From assembly GCA_030064845.1 (NCBI GenBank), contig JASJEC010000012.1:21372-85371 (forward strand): DNA of 64,000 nucleotides, written 5' to 3'. Positions 1 through 9,568 of the stretch are shown here, piece by piece (position 1 is the first letter of the stretch; each line of letters starts with the position of its first letter). This DNA is from Kiloniellales bacterium. Its GTDB lineage: Bacteria > Pseudomonadota > Alphaproteobacteria > Kiloniellales > JAKSDN01. The translations under genes and the position numbers were made by a program. Under the pieces are notes generated by a model, which was not told where the DNA came from, did not search any database, and saw only the letters and a list, made by a program, of their open reading frames with translations.

Positions 1-797
1 CGATCGACCACGTAGACTTTCTCGGCGGCACCCTGCCCGAGATCGCCGGCGAGAAGGCGGGGATCCTCAAGCCCGGTGTGCCGGCCGTGATCGGCCGGCA
101 GCCGGCCGAGGCGCTGGCCGTCATCGAGCGCCGCGCGGCGGCCCTCGGCGCGCCGCTCAGCCGGGCCGGCCGCGAGTGGGACGGCCGGCGCACGGACGAC
201 GGCCTCTCCTTTACCGGGCGCCGCGGCCCGCAGCGCTATCCGGCGCCCGGCCTGCCCGGCGCGCACCAGGTCGACAATGCCGCGCTCGCGGTCGCCGCGG
301 CGGAACACCTCGAATCCTTCGGGCTGGGATCGCGGGCCAGGGCCGAAGGCCTGCGGAAGCCGCGCTGGCCGGCGCGCCTGCAGCGCCTGACCCGCGGCCC
401 GCTGCCCGACCTGCTGCCCGAAGGCTGGGAGCTCTGGCTCGACGGCGGTCACAACGCGGCGGCCGGCCTGGCGCTGGCCGAGACGCTGGGTACCTGGGAC
501 GACAAGCCGCTGCACCTCGTGCTCGGCATGATGAACTCGAAATCGGTGGCCGATTTCATCGCCCCCCTCGGCGCGCGCGCGGCGCGCCTGCGGACGGTCG
601 CGATCCCGGAGCAGGTCAACACGCTGAGCGCGGTCGCGGCGGCGGCCGAGGCCCGCAACGCGGGACTGTCGGCCGAACCCGCGGAGGGACTCGCGGCGGC
701 CGTCGCGGCCCTCGTTGCCGAGGGCGGCGGCCCGGGCCGCGTCTTGATCTGCGGGTCGCTCTACCTGGCCGGAACGGTTCTGCGCGAGAACGGCTGA
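1..797 (+). CDS. folC: FolC, dihydrofolate/folylpolyglutamate synthase, C-terminal part
   Basis: Adds glutamate to dihydropteroate and tetrahydrofolate in the cytoplasm. The frame is already open at base 3 and gives about 264 residues, so the N-terminal Walker A half lies outside the window. Visible family motifs are IDHVDFLGGTLPEIAGEKAG near the start (the conserved mid-protein segment with the catalytic-region His and Lys) and DGGHNAAAG around nt 440-466, matching the C-terminal ligase signature DGAHNP. It converges with trxA across a 94-bp gap that holds the trxA terminator. The reading is firm because the frame contains two separate family signatures. Confidence 0.93.
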   Translation, partial: IDHVDFLGGTLPEIAGEKAGILKPGVPAVIGRQPAEALAVIERRAAALGAPLSRAGREWDGRRTDDGLSFTGRRGPQRYPAPGLPGAHQVDNAALAVAAAEHLESFGLGSRARAEGLRKPRWPARLQRLTRGPLPDLLPEGWELWLDGGHNAAAGLALAETLGTWDDKPLHLVLGMMNSKSVADFIAPLGARAARLRTVAIPEQVNTLSAVAAAAEARNAGLSAEPAEGLAAAVAALVAEGGGPGRVLICGSLYLAGTVLRENG

Positions 798-827
798 TTC
801 CGTTTGTCCGCGGCCCGCGCCTGCCCC

Positions 828-855
828 AAAAAAGCCGGCGGCCCCGCGCCGCCGG
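828..855 (-). terminator. Rho-independent terminator of trxA
   Basis: Read on the minus strand, an 8-bp perfect GC stem (CCGGCGGC pairs with GCCGCCGG, 5-nt loop) is followed within two bases by six T residues. It lies 37 bp past the trxA stop and faces the folC end, so it insulates the convergent pair. Confidence 0.75.
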
Positions 856-891
856 GCGCGAGGCCGCCATGACACTTGTCAGCTCAGGGGA

Positions 892-1212
892 TCAGAGCAG
901 GGACTCGACCCACTCCTGGAGCTGGGTCTTCGAAACAGCGCCGATCTTGTTGCCGGCGACCGCGCCGTCCTTGAACAGGATCAGGGTCGGCAGGCCCTTT
1001 ACGCCGTACTTCTGCGGCGTCATGGGATTCTCGTCGATGTTGATCTTGGCGACCGTCATGCGGCCGTCCATCTCGCCGGCGATCTCTTCCAGCGCAGGGG
1101 CGATCGCCTTGCAGGGGCCGCACCATTCGGCCCAGAAGTCGACCAGCACGGGGCTGTCCGCCTTCAAGACGTCCTTTTCGAAGCTCGCGTCACTGGTGCT
1201 GGTGGTTTTCAT
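892..1212 (-). CDS. trxA: Thioredoxin
   Basis: Cytoplasmic dithiol-disulfide carrier of 106 residues, the normal length for thioredoxin 1. The redox motif WCGPC occupies residues 30-34 after the FWAEW segment, and the cis-proline loop GLPTLILF follows about 40 residues later. The C-terminal [13 protein letters not shown] helix is typical. It lies downstream of addA on the same strand with a 93-bp gap, an arrangement common in alphaproteobacteria (trxA between addA and folC). A strong terminator follows it. Confidence 0.96.
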   Translation of the reverse strand: MKTTSTSDASFEKDVLKADSPVLVDFWAEWCGPCKAIAPALEEIAGEMDGRMTVAKINIDENPMTPQKYGVKGLPTLILFKDGAVAGNKIGAVSKTQLQEWVESLL

Positions 1213-1305
1213 CTCTTCGTCCCTATGACCGTGGTCTCCGCTTCCGGTCTTCGCGGGACCCGATTCGGAGCGCAGCGATCATTTAATGAGCCCCCCCTCG
1301 GAGCG

Positions 1306-4300
1306 TCAAGGGAACTGACTTGCAAGGAGATCATGGCTGAGTGGCATGATTCGCGGGCCATCGGTCCACAGCAGGCAGGTGTCTATGGCCCTGCCCGGGT
1401 AGATTTCCGCGAGTATCCGCCGGTAGAGCGCCATCTGGGCGAGGTAGACCTGCGGAACCTCGGCCGGGTCCCGTGGCGCGGGGCGGTTGGTCTTGTAGTC
1501 CACGACCATGACCCGGTCCGTGCCGACCACCAGGCGGTCGACCTGGCCGGAAACCGCTTCCGGGCCTCCGGGGCCCTCGATCACCCCGGTCAGCGCCACT
1601 TCGGCCCGGCTATCGGGACCGAACAGCGGCGCGAAGGCCTCTTCCTCGAGAATGGCCAGGGTCTCGGCCAGGATCTCGTCGCGCTCGCCGGGCTCCAGTC
1701 CGTGAACGGCGCTGTCCAGGAAGGCCCGCCCGGCCTCGCGGCGCCGTCCCGCGGGCAGCTCGGGCAGACTCTCCAGCAGGCGGTGCACCAGAAGGCCGCG
1801 GCGGAAGCGCCGGCCGGGGTCCGCGCTCAGCGGCGACAGGCTGGGCGGGTCGGCTGCGCGCGGCCGCGAGGGGGCCAAGGGTCGGGGCGGGGACGGCTCC
1901 GGCGGCGCCGGATCGGCGATCCACGGAGGCGGCGCCACCGGGGCGGCGACCTTCTCCCGCCGCCCGCCCAACTCCGGCGCGGCGTCCTGGTCGTGGGCGA
2001 GGCGCAGCCCCGGACCCGCCCAGCCGTCTGCCATCAGTGCCTTGAAATCGTAGCTCGTCTCTTCGGCAATATCGGCAAGGGCGTTTCGCACCAGGCTGTA
2101 CCAGCATTTCTCCCGCCTGCCCTGAAGAGTCTCCCAGCCGGCGATATAGAGGCGGTCCTCGGCGCGGGTCATGGCGACATAGAGCAGCCGGCGGTACTCC
2201 TCCTTGCGCGTCGCCTCCACCGCCGCCCGCGCCCGGCCGGCCAGCTTGCCGTCGAAAGCCTTGCGCAACGGCCAGACCACGGCGCCGTCTTCCTCGGACC
2301 ACAGCAGGCCGGTCTTGGGCTGCGGTTCCTGCATGGTGTCCGGCAGGATCACCACGGGCGCCTGCAGGCCCTTGGCCCCGTGCACTGTCATGACTCGGAC
2401 GCTGTCGCCGCCCAGCTCCATGTCCCGTTTAACCTCCAGATTGCTCGCTTCCAGCCAATGGAGAAAGCCCTCCAGGGTCGGCGTCTCGGTGCGTTCGTAG
2501 GCGAGCGCCTGGGACAGGAACTCCTCGATCGGATCGCGGGCCTCCTGCCCGAGGTTGGCGGCCAGAGCGGCACGGCCGCCGCCCGGACCCAGCAGCCCGG
2601 CGTAGAACTCGTAGGGCCGGAGGGCGACGGCATCCGAGCGTAGGGCCTCGAGCCGTTCGTGGGCCGAGCGGATCGCCGGGTCTTCCTCGGCGCGGCGCGG
2701 CAGCTCGGCCCAGAGCGGGCCGCGCCGATCGTGGGCCAGCCGGAACAGCTGGTCCTCGTCCAGGCCGAACAGAGGGCCCTTGAGCACCGTGGCCAGGGTC
2801 AGGTCGTCCTCGGGCATCAGCAGGCAGCGGCCGAGGGCGATCAGGTCCATGATCGCCATCTGCTCGGTCAGCACCATCCGGTCGGCCCCGGCCACGGGAA
2901 CGCCTTCCTGTTTCAGGGCCCGTACCATCGCGTCGAAGAAATGATTGCGCCGCCGCACCAGGATCAGAAAGTCTCCGGGCAGCAGGCGCCGGTCCCGGGA
3001 CGCCAGCCGCGTATCGGGATCGTCGCGCAGCGCCGGGTCCAGGGTCCAGGCGCGGATCTTGCGCGCGATCAGGCGGGCGAGCCGGAGGGGGGCCGGATTG
3101 CGGCCGGCGCGCTCTTCCGGCGGCTGCCAGGGCGGCCGCGGGGTCGGCCGGTCCGGGCTGACCGGCGGCCAGAGCTCGACCAGGCCGGCCTGGCCGACGC
3201 GCACCGGGTCGTGACCGCCTGCGTCGCGGTCGATGAAGGCGCCGAGGCCGGCGGCGTCGCCGAACACGGCGTCGACCGCCTCCAGCACGGCGGCGGTCGA
3301 GCGGAACGAGCTCTTCAGGTCGACCTGTTCCCAGCCCTGCCCGGCGTCCCGGGCGCGCTCAGCGAAATGCTCGCGCATCTTCGAGAAGGCCTCCGGCGCA
3401 GCCCGCTGGAAGCTGAAGATCGACTGCTTGGCGTCGCCGACGGCGAAGACCGTGCGCACCGTGTCGCGCGCCCCCGCGCCGGCGAAGAACTCCTCCGACA
3501 GGTCCGCGATGACGTCCCACTGCTCGGGGTTGGTGTCCTGCGCCTCGTCGATCAGGATGTGGTCCAGGCCGCCGTCGAGCTTGTAGAGCACCCAGGCGGC
3601 GGCGCCGCTCTTCCGCAGGAGGTCGCGCGCTTTCAGGATCAGGTCGTCGTAGTCGAGCAGTCCGCGCCTCTGTTTATGCTGCTTGTAGCGCTCGAGGATC
3701 CGTTCTCCGAGACGGAGCAGGGCCGCCGTGGCCGCGCCGACCTTGACGGCTGCGAGCCGGCCGCGCAGCGCGGCCAGGCGCTCGGCCTCGTCGGCGAGGA
3801 CCTTGTCGGCCCCCGGCGCGAGCGCCAGGGCTTCCTTGTAAATCAGCTTGGCGCGGCGGTCGCCTGCGCCGCCGTCCTTGAAGTAGGCCTCCAGGTAGGC
3901 CTCGGTCTGGCGGGCGCGCTCGGTCGGTTCCGCCGCCAACCAGCGCCCAATGATCGTACCGTGGCGCTGGTCGGTGGTGCCGCCCTGGAGCATCGCGGCC
4001 GCGGCGGCCGTGAGGCCCGCGCGGTCGAACGCGCCCTCGCTGGCCGCCGCCGCCAGAAGGCCCTCCCGGGTTTCCTCCGGCCGGCATTCCAGCCCCCGGT
4101 AGAGCGCGGCGATCAGGCCGTCCAGATCGCCGTGGCGCGCGCGCAGGCGCGCGAAGCGGGACCGTTCGCGCAGCAGCTCGCCGAGCAGCTCGTCGAAGCC
4201 GCTCTCGTAGGTCGTCGCGCTGACCGTGGCCAGGGCGTCGGCCAGCGCGCTGCTTTGCGCGACGATGCGCCCCAAGACCTCGCGCCGGGCCTCCTCCAGG

Positions 4301-4785
4301 ATCTCGGCCGCCGAGCGCTCGTCGAGCACTTGGGCGTGGGGCGCGACCCCCGCTTCCAGGGGGAAGCGTCCGAGCAGCGACTCGCAGAAGGCGTGGATGG
4401 TCTGGATCTTGATGCCCCCCGGCGTATCGAGCACGGAGGCGAAGAGCCGGCGCGCCCGCGCCAGCAGATCCGCATCGGGCGGCGGACCGAGCAGCGCGTG
4501 GAGATCGTCCCTCAGCGCCGCCTCATCGAGCACGGACCAGGCCGCCAGGCGCCCGGCCAGGCGATTGGCCATCTCGGCCGCGGCCGCCTTGGTGAAGGTG
4601 AGGCAGAGGATGCGCCCCGGGGGGGTGCCGTGCAGCAGCAGGCTGGCCACCCGGTCGGTCAGCACCTTGGTCTTTCCGGTGCCGGCGGAGGCGCCGACCC
4701 AGACCGAGGCGCCGGGGTCGAGCGCCTGGCGCTGAACCGCGGCGGCGTGTTCGGTCTTGGCGTCGCGGCCGCCCTCGGGGGTCAT
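1306..4785 (-). CDS. addA: AddA, helicase-nuclease subunit of double-strand break repair
   Basis: Together with AddB it processes double-strand DNA ends for RecA loading, the alphaproteobacterial counterpart of RecBCD. At 1159 residues it has an SF1A/UvrD fold: Walker A GASAGTGKTK at about residues 31-40, motif II DEAQDTNPEQW near 415, motif V-VI segment VMTVHGAKGLQ, and a C-terminal PD-(D/E)XK nuclease with GQVDRLVV and VVDYKTNRP. Its ATG overlaps the addB stop by four bases (ATGA), so the pair is translationally coupled. The C-rich codon use matches the neighbours. Confidence 0.95.
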   Translation of the reverse strand: MTPEGGRDAKTEHAAAVQRQALDPGASVWVGASAGTGKTKVLTDRVASLLLHGTPPGRILCLTFTKAAAAEMANRLAGRLAAWSVLDEAALRDDLHALLGPPPDADLLARARRLFASVLDTPGGIKIQTIHAFCESLLGRFPLEAGVAPHAQVLDERSAAEILEEARREVLGRIVAQSSALADALATVSATTYESGFDELLGELLRERSRFARLRARHGDLDGLIAALYRGLECRPEETREGLLAAAASEGAFDRAGLTAAAAAMLQGGTTDQRHGTIIGRWLAAEPTERARQTEAYLEAYFKDGGAGDRRAKLIYKEALALAPGADKVLADEAERLAALRGRLAAVKVGAATAALLRLGERILERYKQHKQRRGLLDYDDLILKARDLLRKSGAAAWVLYKLDGGLDHILIDEAQDTNPEQWDVIADLSEEFFAGAGARDTVRTVFAVGDAKQSIFSFQRAAPEAFSKMREHFAERARDAGQGWEQVDLKSSFRSTAAVLEAVDAVFGDAAGLGAFIDRDAGGHDPVRVGQAGLVELWPPVSPDRPTPRPPWQPPEERAGRNPAPLRLARLIARKIRAWTLDPALRDDPDTRLASRDRRLLPGDFLILVRRRNHFFDAMVRALKQEGVPVAGADRMVLTEQMAIMDLIALGRCLLMPEDDLTLATVLKGPLFGLDEDQLFRLAHDRRGPLWAELPRRAEEDPAIRSAHERLEALRSDAVALRPYEFYAGLLGPGGGRAALAANLGQEARDPIEEFLSQALAYERTETPTLEGFLHWLEASNLEVKRDMELGGDSVRVMTVHGAKGLQAPVVILPDTMQEPQPKTGLLWSEEDGAVVWPLRKAFDGKLAGRARAAVEATRKEEYRRLLYVAMTRAEDRLYIAGWETLQGRREKCWYSLVRNALADIAEETSYDFKALMADGWAGPGLRLAHDQDAAPELGGRREKVAAPVAPPPWIADPAPPEPSPPRPLAPSRPRAADPPSLSPLSADPGRRFRRGLLVHRLLESLPELPAGRRREAGRAFLDSAVHGLEPGERDEILAETLAILEEEAFAPLFGPDSRAEVALTGVIEGPGGPEAVSGQVDRLVVGTDRVMVVDYKTNRPAPRDPAEVPQVYLAQMALYRRILAEIYPGRAIDTCLLWTDGPRIMPLSHDLLASQFP

Positions 4786-7700
4786 GATCCCTCCTCGCCG
4801 CCCGACCAGGCCCGGACCCGCTCGAGATGCTCATAGTCGTTGTAGCGCGGGGCCCAGTCGGGCCGCGGCTGGGCGTGGTAGGGTGTCGACTCCCGGTCGA
4901 ACAGGTCGATCAGCCCCTGGAGCCCGTCGACGGCCTCGGCGACCAGATCTGCAAGGTCGCCGCCAACCTCTTCAACTTTGCCGGCCGGCTCCCGGCCGGT
5001 CAGCCGCCAGTGCTCCAGGCGGAACGGGATGGTGGCCGGAATCTCGGGGCCGAACCCGCCCACTTCCGCGATCGCGGCTTCCAGCGGCAATTGCGGCGCC
5101 AGGCCGAGCGCGATGTCCCGGTCGACCGGCGTCGCGCCCGTCTTGTAGTCCAGGATCACGACGTGGCCGCTCTGCTGGACGTCGATCCGGTCCGCCTTCG
5201 CGGTCAGCACGAAGTCGCCCCCGGGGCCGCGCAAGGTCCTGTGGCCCTCGACCTCGGCGTAGGCCCGTTCGAGCGTGATCCTCTGGAGCCGTTCCCGCGC
5301 CGCGACCCAGCCGGCCACGCGCGCGAAGCGCGGCGCCCAGAAAGCGACCAGCCCGGGGCGGTCCGCGTAGGGCTCCAGAGCTTGGTGGACGATCTCGATC
5401 AGGGCTGCTTCCGGATCCGGTGGCAGCTGGTCGGGGTAGGTCTCGACAAAGCGCTCCAGGGCGGCGTGCACCAGGCTGCCCAGATCGGCTTGGCTCGGAT
5501 CCTGGTCGATCGCCGGCAGGGGCACCAGCTTCAGGATGTGGCGGGCATAGATCTGGTAGGGGTCGCGCATCCAGGTTTCGATCTGGGTCACGGAGAGCTT
5601 TCGCGGGCGTGCCGCGACCGGGGGGCGGGGTGCCGGCGGCGTGCTGCGCCGCTCGTGCTCGGGCGCGTCGAGGCCCTCGGCCACGGCCTGCCAGTCGGGG
5701 CTCTCCAGGTCATCCAGGTCCAGCGCCTTCAGGAGGGCGTCGAGGCGCAGCAGCCAGCGGGACGGCACCGTGGGCGAGCCCTCGACCCGGGTCGCCCGGG
5801 TCAGGAAGACTTCCGGCGCCGAGAAGGCCTGGGCGAAGTCGTGGGCTGAGAGCCCGATCCGCCGTTCCGGCGCCGGCAGGCCGAAGGCGACCCGCATCGG
5901 CCGGCTGAGCCAGGGGCCCGGGTCGCTGTCCGCCGGCCAGGTGCCCTCGTTCAGGCCGCCCAGGATCACGGTATCGACCTGCTGGAGCCGCGCCTCCAGG
6001 GGGCCGAGGATCGCCAGCCGCGGGTGCGTGCCGCGGCTCGGCCGGACCACGCGGCCCTGCATCAGGCCGCTCAGCAGCGCCGCGTAGCGCGCGCCCTCCA
6101 GAGGCGGCGCGGCGCCGGCGGAGTCGAGCAGTTCGGCGAAGAACCCGGCCAGCGCCTCGCCCGCTTCCCCGTCCCACAGTCGCGTGGCGCCGCTCTCGGC
6201 GTCGCTCGCCGCCAGCGCTTCCGCGAAACGCAGGTGGGCCGCCAGGAGGTCGCCGAGCGCCGCGCTTTCCTGCGCCAGGGCGGTAGCGAAGGGGCCGGCG
6301 TACTCGGCGAGGCGCCGGACCCAGGGCCGGAGGTCTTCCTCCTGCTTCGCCTCCCGATCTACGGCGTCCGCTCGGGTATCCAGGGCCCGGAGCAGGCCCT
6401 CGAACCCGGGGGCAGGGCGCGCGCCTCGCAGCACCCGGCGTTCCAGGCTGCGCACCCGGGCGCGGAATTCGGCCGGGTCCTCGCCGCCGCCGGCGAGCGG
6501 GTGCTTGAGCGCGGCCAGCAGGGCGACCGGGGTTAGCGCCCCCGTCATCATCTCGGCCGTCGCCCGCAGGAAGACGCCGGGGCCCGTTTCTGCCAGCGGC
6601 GTGCCGGCGGAGTCGTCGACCGCGATGCGCCAGCGTTTCAGTTCGGCCGCGACCCGCCGGGCGAGGCCGCGGTCGGGCGTGACCAGCGCGGCGCGGCGGC
6701 CGTCGGTCTCCAGCGCCCTGCGCATCAGGAGCGCGATGACCAGGGCTTCCTCGGCCGCGCCGGGGCAGTCGATCCGCTTGACGCTCGCGAGCGAGTGGCG
6801 GATCTCGTCGCGCGGCAGCGTGTCCGGCAGGCGGTGCCAGCGCGCGGTGCGCGCGGCCGGCAGCAGCGCCAGGTTGACGAAGCGGGCCCGCGCGGCCGCC
6901 GGCGCCGCGGCGTCGCGGCCGCGCCAGAGCCCGACCTGGTCGCGGCCGACCGCCAGACGCTCGAGCAGCCGCGCCATGCCGTGCTGCGGGTGCGCCGGAT
7001 CCTCCAGGACCGCGGCCCAATCCTCCTCGTCGGCGGTGAGGTCCAGGCCGGGCAGGACGACGGCGCCGCGCGGCAGCGACGCGACCACGTCGATCAGGGC
7101 CGCGGTGGCCGGAATGCTGCCGGTCGAGCCGGCGACGATCACCGGGTCCGCCGCCGGCGCCCGGCGCCACGCATCGGCCTGGGCCTCCATCAGCAGGCGC
7201 CGGCGCTCCGCCGGCCCGATGCAGCCCTCGTCCCGTTCCACGGCGGGCCAGTGGGCGGTCACGATCTCGAGGAAACGCAGGGTGGTCTGCCAATGGGCGG
7301 CGAAGGCGTCGGGCACCAGATCGGCGAGCTGGTCGAACGAGAGACCTTCGGTCTCGACCTGGTCGATCAGCGCGGCCAGGGCCGCGGCCAGCTGCACCGC
7401 CTGATCCTCGCTCGGAACCTCGTGGTCGCCTTCCGCCGCCCGGCGCGCCGACCAGGCGAGGATCAACTGCGCGAGCAGGAGTTGGCGGCGCAGCGCCGGC
7501 ATGGCGGGCGGCAGCTCGGCCGCCGCGCCCATGCCGCCGAGCGCCTCCTCGCCGAAGAACAGCAGCTCGTCGGCGTCGAGGTCGCCCAGAGGCCGCATGC
7601 GCGGCAGCAGCAGCGGCCGACCCTGGCTGACGCGCAGGAAGGCCTCGCCCAGGGCACGGACGGCGCGCCGGGTCGGCAGCAACACGGTCGTCCGGGAGAG

Positions 7701-7805
7701 CGCCAAGGGGTCGCCCGCCGCCTCTTCGAGCAGGCCCTCGGCCAGGGTATCCGCGAAACAGAGGCCGGCGGGTATCGTCGAGATGCTGACCGGAGGCGCG
7801 CTCAC
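4782..7805 (-). CDS. addB: AddB, nuclease subunit of double-strand break repair
   Basis: Partner of AddA; degrades the 5' strand and helps recognise the recombination hotspot. I place the start at GTG 7805, which overlaps the murU stop as GTGA and gives VSAPPVSISTIPAG; a longer upstream extension to 7886 only reads through murU. About 1007 residues. The inactive helicase N-terminus has LLPTRRAVRALGEAFL; the C-terminal nuclease shows LGSLVHAALERF, KADRID and VILDYKTG. The last ~300 residues contain no cysteine, so the Fe-S cluster known in Bacillus AddB cannot form here; this is seen directly in the translation. Confidence 0.93.
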   Translation of the reverse strand: MSAPPVSISTIPAGLCFADTLAEGLLEEAAGDPLALSRTTVLLPTRRAVRALGEAFLRVSQGRPLLLPRMRPLGDLDADELLFFGEEALGGMGAAAELPPAMPALRRQLLLAQLILAWSARRAAEGDHEVPSEDQAVQLAAALAALIDQVETEGLSFDQLADLVPDAFAAHWQTTLRFLEIVTAHWPAVERDEGCIGPAERRRLLMEAQADAWRRAPAADPVIVAGSTGSIPATAALIDVVASLPRGAVVLPGLDLTADEEDWAAVLEDPAHPQHGMARLLERLAVGRDQVGLWRGRDAAAPAAARARFVNLALLPAARTARWHRLPDTLPRDEIRHSLASVKRIDCPGAAEEALVIALLMRRALETDGRRAALVTPDRGLARRVAAELKRWRIAVDDSAGTPLAETGPGVFLRATAEMMTGALTPVALLAALKHPLAGGGEDPAEFRARVRSLERRVLRGARPAPGFEGLLRALDTRADAVDREAKQEEDLRPWVRRLAEYAGPFATALAQESAALGDLLAAHLRFAEALAASDAESGATRLWDGEAGEALAGFFAELLDSAGAAPPLEGARYAALLSGLMQGRVVRPSRGTHPRLAILGPLEARLQQVDTVILGGLNEGTWPADSDPGPWLSRPMRVAFGLPAPERRIGLSAHDFAQAFSAPEVFLTRATRVEGSPTVPSRWLLRLDALLKALDLDDLESPDWQAVAEGLDAPEHERRSTPPAPRPPVAARPRKLSVTQIETWMRDPYQIYARHILKLVPLPAIDQDPSQADLGSLVHAALERFVETYPDQLPPDPEAALIEIVHQALEPYADRPGLVAFWAPRFARVAGWVAARERLQRITLERAYAEVEGHRTLRGPGGDFVLTAKADRIDVQQSGHVVILDYKTGATPVDRDIALGLAPQLPLEAAIAEVGGFGPEIPATIPFRLEHWRLTGREPAGKVEEVGGDLADLVAEAVDGLQGLIDLFDRESTPYHAQPRPDWAPRYNDYEHLERVRAWSGGEEGS

Positions 7806-8548
7806 CTGTGAATCGCGCCGGGACTGAGGTGATGCAGTGCGTCCTCCACCTCGGCCAGGGATTCGGGCGTGCCCACGTGGAACCACTCGCCGTCGTGGCG
7901 CAGACCCCAGAGGCGGTCCTCCTCGACCGCGCGGTCGTAGAGCAGGTTGAGCGAGAAGGCGCCGTCGGGCAGGTCGCGCAGCACCCGCGGATGGAGGATC
8001 TGGATGCCGGCGAAGATGAAGGGCGCGATCTCCCGCTCGCGCCGGCGGCGCAGGCGGCCCGCCGGATCCATGAAGAAGTCGCCCAGCCCTTCGTAGCCGT
8101 AGGCATAGGTCACGGGATGGACCAGGAGCAGGAAGTCCATGCGATCCTCGTCCCAGGCCTGCGCCAGGCGCAGCAAGGCCGGCGTGCCGCCGTCGAGCCA
8201 GACCACGTCTCCGTTGATGACGAAGAACGGCTCTTCGCCCAGCATGTCGCGGGCCCCGGCCACGCCGCCGCCGGTCTCGAGCAGAAGCTCTTCCTCGTGC
8301 GAGAACGAGATCTTCAGGTCGTCGCGGTCTTTCAGGTGGGCTTCGATCTGGTCGCCGAGGTGATGCAGGTTGACCACGGCCTGCTCGACGCCGACCGCGT
8401 GCAGCCGGTCCAGCACCCGGTCCAGCATGCTCCGCCCCTGTACCTGGATGAGCGGCTTCGGCGTCTTGTCGGTCAGCGGGCGCATGCGCAGGCCGAGTCC
8501 CGCCGCGAGCACCATGGCCTGCCGGGGCATACCCACGGCCGGGCTCAC
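7802..8548 (-). CDS. murU: Nucleotidyltransferase, MurU-type (N-acetylmuramate-1-P uridylyltransferase)
   Basis: A 248-residue sugar-1-phosphate nucleotidyltransferase. The nucleotide-binding signature LAAGLGLRMRPLTDKTPKPL lies near residues 14-33 and the metal-binding FVINGDVVW segment follows at about 110. It is coupled by four-base GTGA overlaps to amgK upstream and addB downstream. The pairing with an AmgK-type kinase is the known anabolic muropeptide recycling pair (anhydro-MurNAc recycling to UDP-MurNAc), so MurU is the best reading; a generic mannose-1-P guanylyltransferase is the alternative. Start is GTG 8548; ATG 8530 is also possible. Confidence 0.82.
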   Translation of the reverse strand: MSPAVGMPRQAMVLAAGLGLRMRPLTDKTPKPLIQVQGRSMLDRVLDRLHAVGVEQAVVNLHHLGDQIEAHLKDRDDLKISFSHEEELLLETGGGVAGARDMLGEEPFFVINGDVVWLDGGTPALLRLAQAWDEDRMDFLLLVHPVTYAYGYEGLGDFFMDPAGRLRRRREREIAPFIFAGIQILHPRVLRDLPDGAFSLNLLYDRAVEEDRLWGLRHDGEWFHVGTPESLAEVEDALHHLSPGAIHR

Positions 8549-9561
8549 GCCGGGGCCTCGCCGTCGGGCACCTCGCGGCGGTCCGCCGGGATGAAGCGGT
8601 CGAACCAGTCCCTGACCGGGGCGAGCGCGGGATGGGCCAGGTCGCCCTCCAGCAGGCGCCAGGTCCGGGGAATGTGCTTCAGGTAGTGCGGCTTGCCGTC
8701 GCGCCGGCTGAGGCGGGTGAAGATCCCGATGATCTTGGCGTTGCGCTGGGCCCCGAGCACTGCGTAGGACGCGCGGAAGGCGTCCGCATCGAGGTCGCCG
8801 CGTTGCTTCAGGTAGCGTGCCGTCATATCTCGCGCCAAGTCCTGGGAAACGTCGCGGCGCACGTCTTCCAGCAGGGACACCAGGTCGTAGGTGACGGGCC
8901 CCAGCACCGCGTCCTGGAAGTCGAGCAGGCCGCAGGCCTGCAGGCCCTTGCGGCCCTTCACCACCATCAGATTGTCCACGTGATAGTCGCGCAGGACAAG
9001 GGTCTCGGGCACGGCGCGGGCGACCGGCAGAACGCGCCGCCAGGCGGCGATGTAGGCCTCGCGCGCCTCAGGGCCGGGTGGCCGGCCCAGCGCCGGCAGA
9101 TACCAGTCCGTCAGCAGCAGGGCTTCCTCGAGCAGTCGCCGGTCGTCGTAGGGTGGCAGCGCCGCCGCCGCGGAGGGCTGGAAGCGCCGGTGCAGGTCGA
9201 TCAGCAGGTCGACCGCCAGGCGGTAGAGCGGCCGCTCCGCCGCGCCCTCGGCGAGCGCCCGGGTGAAGGTCCGGTCACCCAGATCCTCCAGCAGCATCAG
9301 GCCGGCGGCCTCGTCGACCTTGAGGGCGCGCGGCGCAGAGAAGCCCAGGTCGCAGAGCAGCATTTGCACGCGGTGGAAGGCGCGCACGTTCTCCATCGGC
9401 GGCGGCGCGTCCATCAGCACCGCGGTTTCGCCGTCGTGGCTCAGCCTGAAGTAGCGGCGGAAGGAGGCGTCGGCTGCTAGGGGCCGCGGCGCCTGGCCGC
9501 GCCAGCCGGTGTCGGCGAGGAAGGCCGCAATCAGCGCGGCCCGTTCGTCCGGCCCCTTCAT
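8545..9561 (-). CDS. amgK: AmgK-type sugar kinase (aminoglycoside phosphotransferase fold)
   Basis: Predicted anomeric kinase phosphorylating MurNAc/GlcNAc at C1 for muropeptide recycling. 338 residues with the APH fold: ASFRRYFRL and ETAVLMDAPP in the N-lobe, catalytic loop VLRDYHVDNLMV (Asp and Asn), and the metal-binding LLDFQDAVLGPVTYDL. It is translationally coupled to murU and lies 7 bp after tsaE, an order kept in many alphaproteobacteria. The function is inferred from the murU pairing; the fold is clear. Confidence 0.83.
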   Translation of the reverse strand: MKGPDERAALIAAFLADTGWRGQAPRPLAADASFRRYFRLSHDGETAVLMDAPPPMENVRAFHRVQMLLCDLGFSAPRALKVDEAAGLMLLEDLGDRTFTRALAEGAAERPLYRLAVDLLIDLHRRFQPSAAAALPPYDDRRLLEEALLLTDWYLPALGRPPGPEAREAYIAAWRRVLPVARAVPETLVLRDYHVDNLMVVKGRKGLQACGLLDFQDAVLGPVTYDLVSLLEDVRRDVSQDLARDMTARYLKQRGDLDADAFRASYAVLGAQRNAKIIGIFTRLSRRDGKPHYLKHIPRTWRLLEGDLAHPALAPVRDWFDRFIPADRREVPDGEAPA

Positions 9562-9568
9562 GGTCGCG

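Noticed and set aside
1225..4836. Long open frames on the plus strand opposite addA
   Set aside because: They mirror addA codons in a very GC-rich sequence; the translations are Arg/Gly/Ala-rich with no family motif.
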